A stretch of DNA of 6,108 bases from Candidatus Latescibacterota bacterium. GTDB taxonomy: Bacteria > JAAXHH01 > JABIQT01. The stretch is from positions 1 through 6,108 of the forward strand of contig JABIQT010001025.1 of the NCBI GenBank assembly GCA_018667995.1, read 5' to 3'. Below the pieces are notes generated by a model. It saw only the letters and a list, made by a program, of their open reading frames with translations. It made no database searches and was not told the origin of the DNA. Made by a program: the position numbers and the translations under genes. Shown here piece by piece: positions 4,918 through 6,108 of this stretch; position 1 is the stretch's first letter; the number at the start of each line of letters is the position of its first letter.

Positions 4918-6108
4918 TTAGTAACGAACCAGCACTCGCCGCAGGTCCGCACCGTGCAGTTCTGGAGTTTGCTCACGATCAAGTCGGCCAGCCTGCGTCA
5001 TGACTTGTTTCTTGACGTATTCATGCAATTCCTGAACGGTGACAACCCTATCATTGTTGGCATCGGACTCTCCCCGCAGGCCCCGCATCAGGAAATAGGT
5101 GAACAGTCCATGTGATTTTTCAGGATAACTTGAGCTTACCTGATTTCCAGCGGAAGCCGTCAACACGACGATGCGATCGTCGATCTCAATTCTCCGTGGG
5201 CTGATTCCGATTCCGCGGGCCCCCTCAAGAAGCATCTCGACCCTATTGCCGCGCCCCACCCGTCCACTGAAGCAGGCGTCAAGCATGACGGTCATTTGGC
5301 GGGCAGGTAACTGTTCGAGACTACGGTAGAGTTCATCAAGTCTATAGCTGGTTGCGGGGTAATTCGGATCGCTGTCGGCTGGCATAAGGTAGGAATCTCC
5401 TGTCCTCATGTCCGGAGTTCCGTGACCGACGTAATACACAAAGATCTCTGTCTTACCGGGAGTCACACGTTTGGCCAGCCAGCCTTGAATCGGGTCGAAC
5501 ACCTTGTGGAACTCGCCCTGGGTCGCGTCACCATCCGTACGAAAGTAGATGTTCTGTTCCTCAATTCCGAGCCGATTTGCGAAATAGGTACGCATGCTCG
5601 CGGCGTCCTGTCTGGCAAATGTCACGTCTGGTGCATACCGATAATCTTCAATTCCAAGAACGACTCCAAGGGCGTCCGGCCGTTTCACCATAGTGGTGGG
5701 GGGCTCCCCATATTCCATTTCGACCGGACCGACCGGCAGAGAATCAATAGCCGATTCGTCGGACGCCGCCACCTGCGAGGCCATATTGACACGTCTCCGC
5801 TTTAGGATCCCATGATCCATACCGGCAACAAGCCACTGACCGTCGGTACTGAACGCCAGGCTCCAGACAGGATAGTCCTCACGGGCTGTCGCCACCAGTT
5901 GGCCACTTTCGACGTCCCACAGTCGGACCGTTGTATCCCAGCTGCCCGAAGCAATCGTTTCACCATCAGGCGAGAAGGTAACCGCCGAAACCAGTCCAGT
6001 ATGCGCGTTCAATGAGGTAGTAGCTGTTCGTGTCGTCAGATCCCAAATTCGGATCGCATCGTCCCGCCCGCTGCCACTGACCATCCAGCGCGCGTCCTTC
6101 GACACAGC
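4918..6108 (-). CDS. WD40-repeat caspase-like (peptidase C14) protein, N-terminus cut by window edge
   Basis: The frame stays open to the right edge, so the true start lies outside; the GTG at 6103-6105 is an internal valine in a WD40 blade, not a start (numbering below counts it as 1). Residues 1-105 hold the last WD40 blades: one ending IRIWD (18-22), a full one with FSPDGETIASGSWDTTVRLWD (44-64), and a degenerate one (80-105). A linker of about 35 residues leads to the caspase domain: the first strand and GIEDY (145-155), catalytic His228 in YYVGHG, and catalytic Cys278 in MLDACFSG. The small-subunit region follows (311-345, with LTASAGNQ and HGLFTYFLMRGL). Both dyad residues are present, so activity is predicted. 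Asp276 of the DxC motif suggests a basic P1 preference as in metacaspases (inference). An EF-hand-like loop lies at 348-359. WD40 blades probably act as a protein-binding scaffold. Export and substrate cannot be judged. It ends TAA, 21 bases before the next gene. Confidence 0.93.
   Translation of the reverse strand, partial: AVSKDARWMVSGSGRDDAIRIWDLTTRTATTSLNAHTGLVSAVTFSPDGETIASGSWDTTVRLWDVESGQLVATAREDYPVWSLAFSTDGQWLVAGMDHGILKRRRVNMASQVAASDESAIDSLPVGPVEMEYGEPPTTMVKRPDALGVVLGIEDYRYAPDVTFARQDAASMRTYFANRLGIEEQNIYFRTDGDATQGEFHKVFDPIQGWLAKRVTPGKTEIFVYYVGHGTPDMRTGDSYLMPADSDPNYPATSYRLDELYRSLEQLPARQMTVMLDACFSGRVGRGNRVEMLLEGARGIGISPRRIEIDDRIVVLTASAGNQVSSSYPEKSHGLFTYFLMRGLRGESDANNDRVVTVQELHEYVKKQVMTQAGRLDREQTPELHGADLRRVLVRY

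Noticed and set aside
5422-6015. Plus-strand open frames opposite the caspase gene
   Set aside because: They overlap the catalytic domain and WD40 coding sequence and have low-complexity, unrecognisable products.
6103-6105. GTG at 6105 as the start of the caspase gene
   Set aside because: The frame continues to the window edge and this codon lies inside a WD40 blade, so the N-terminus is simply cut off.

Overview
The window holds one tight gene run, all read on the minus strand (right to left), with both outer genes cut by the window edges. In reading order these are: (1) the C-terminal 396 residues of a WD40-repeat protein ending in a caspase-like (peptidase C14) domain; (2) 21 bases later, a very large exported surface protein built from two seven-repeat FG-GAP/VCBS propellers, each followed by an ASPIC/UnbV domain, then an Ig-like module, a duplicated 'FWV/YWV' module and a C-terminal type IX secretion-type sorting / FlgD-Ig-like domain; (3) 8 bases after its stop, a PEGA-domain protein with an N-terminal signal or anchor and a C-terminal membrane segment that runs off the left edge. 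There is no RNA gene, mobile element, CRISPR array or gene-free stretch over 300 bases. No promoter or terminator is visible; both presumably lie outside.

The organism is most likely from the Fibrobacterota-Chlorobiota-Bacteroidota (FCB) superphylum or a related uncultured phylum. The evidence is the C-terminal 'PNPFNPTT ... GQEV ... SGLYIYQL ... KMLLLR' sorting signature, typical of such lineages, together with WD40-caspase and PEGA proteins, which are common in large, behaviourally complex genomes. Composition looks moderately GC-rich by eye. A precise phylum cannot be named from this sequence.

The most important oddity is an in-frame TGA at 4576-4578 that splits the large gene into a 106-codon and a long downstream reading frame. 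The reading frame is unchanged on both sides, and the stop sits exactly where a Trp codon belongs in the repeat motif 'WGDYDNDG'. Reading it as Trp gives a 1495-residue protein with exactly seven repeats in each propeller. This is therefore one gene with a nonsense base (TGG to TGA), a population variant or a sequence error, rather than two genes.

As a unit, the cluster pairs a probable protease with a scaffold (WD40-caspase), a giant secreted, Ca-loop-rich surface protein and a membrane-linked PEGA protein. The spacing argues for co-transcription and, between genes 2 and 3, translational coupling. A shared function is inference only.
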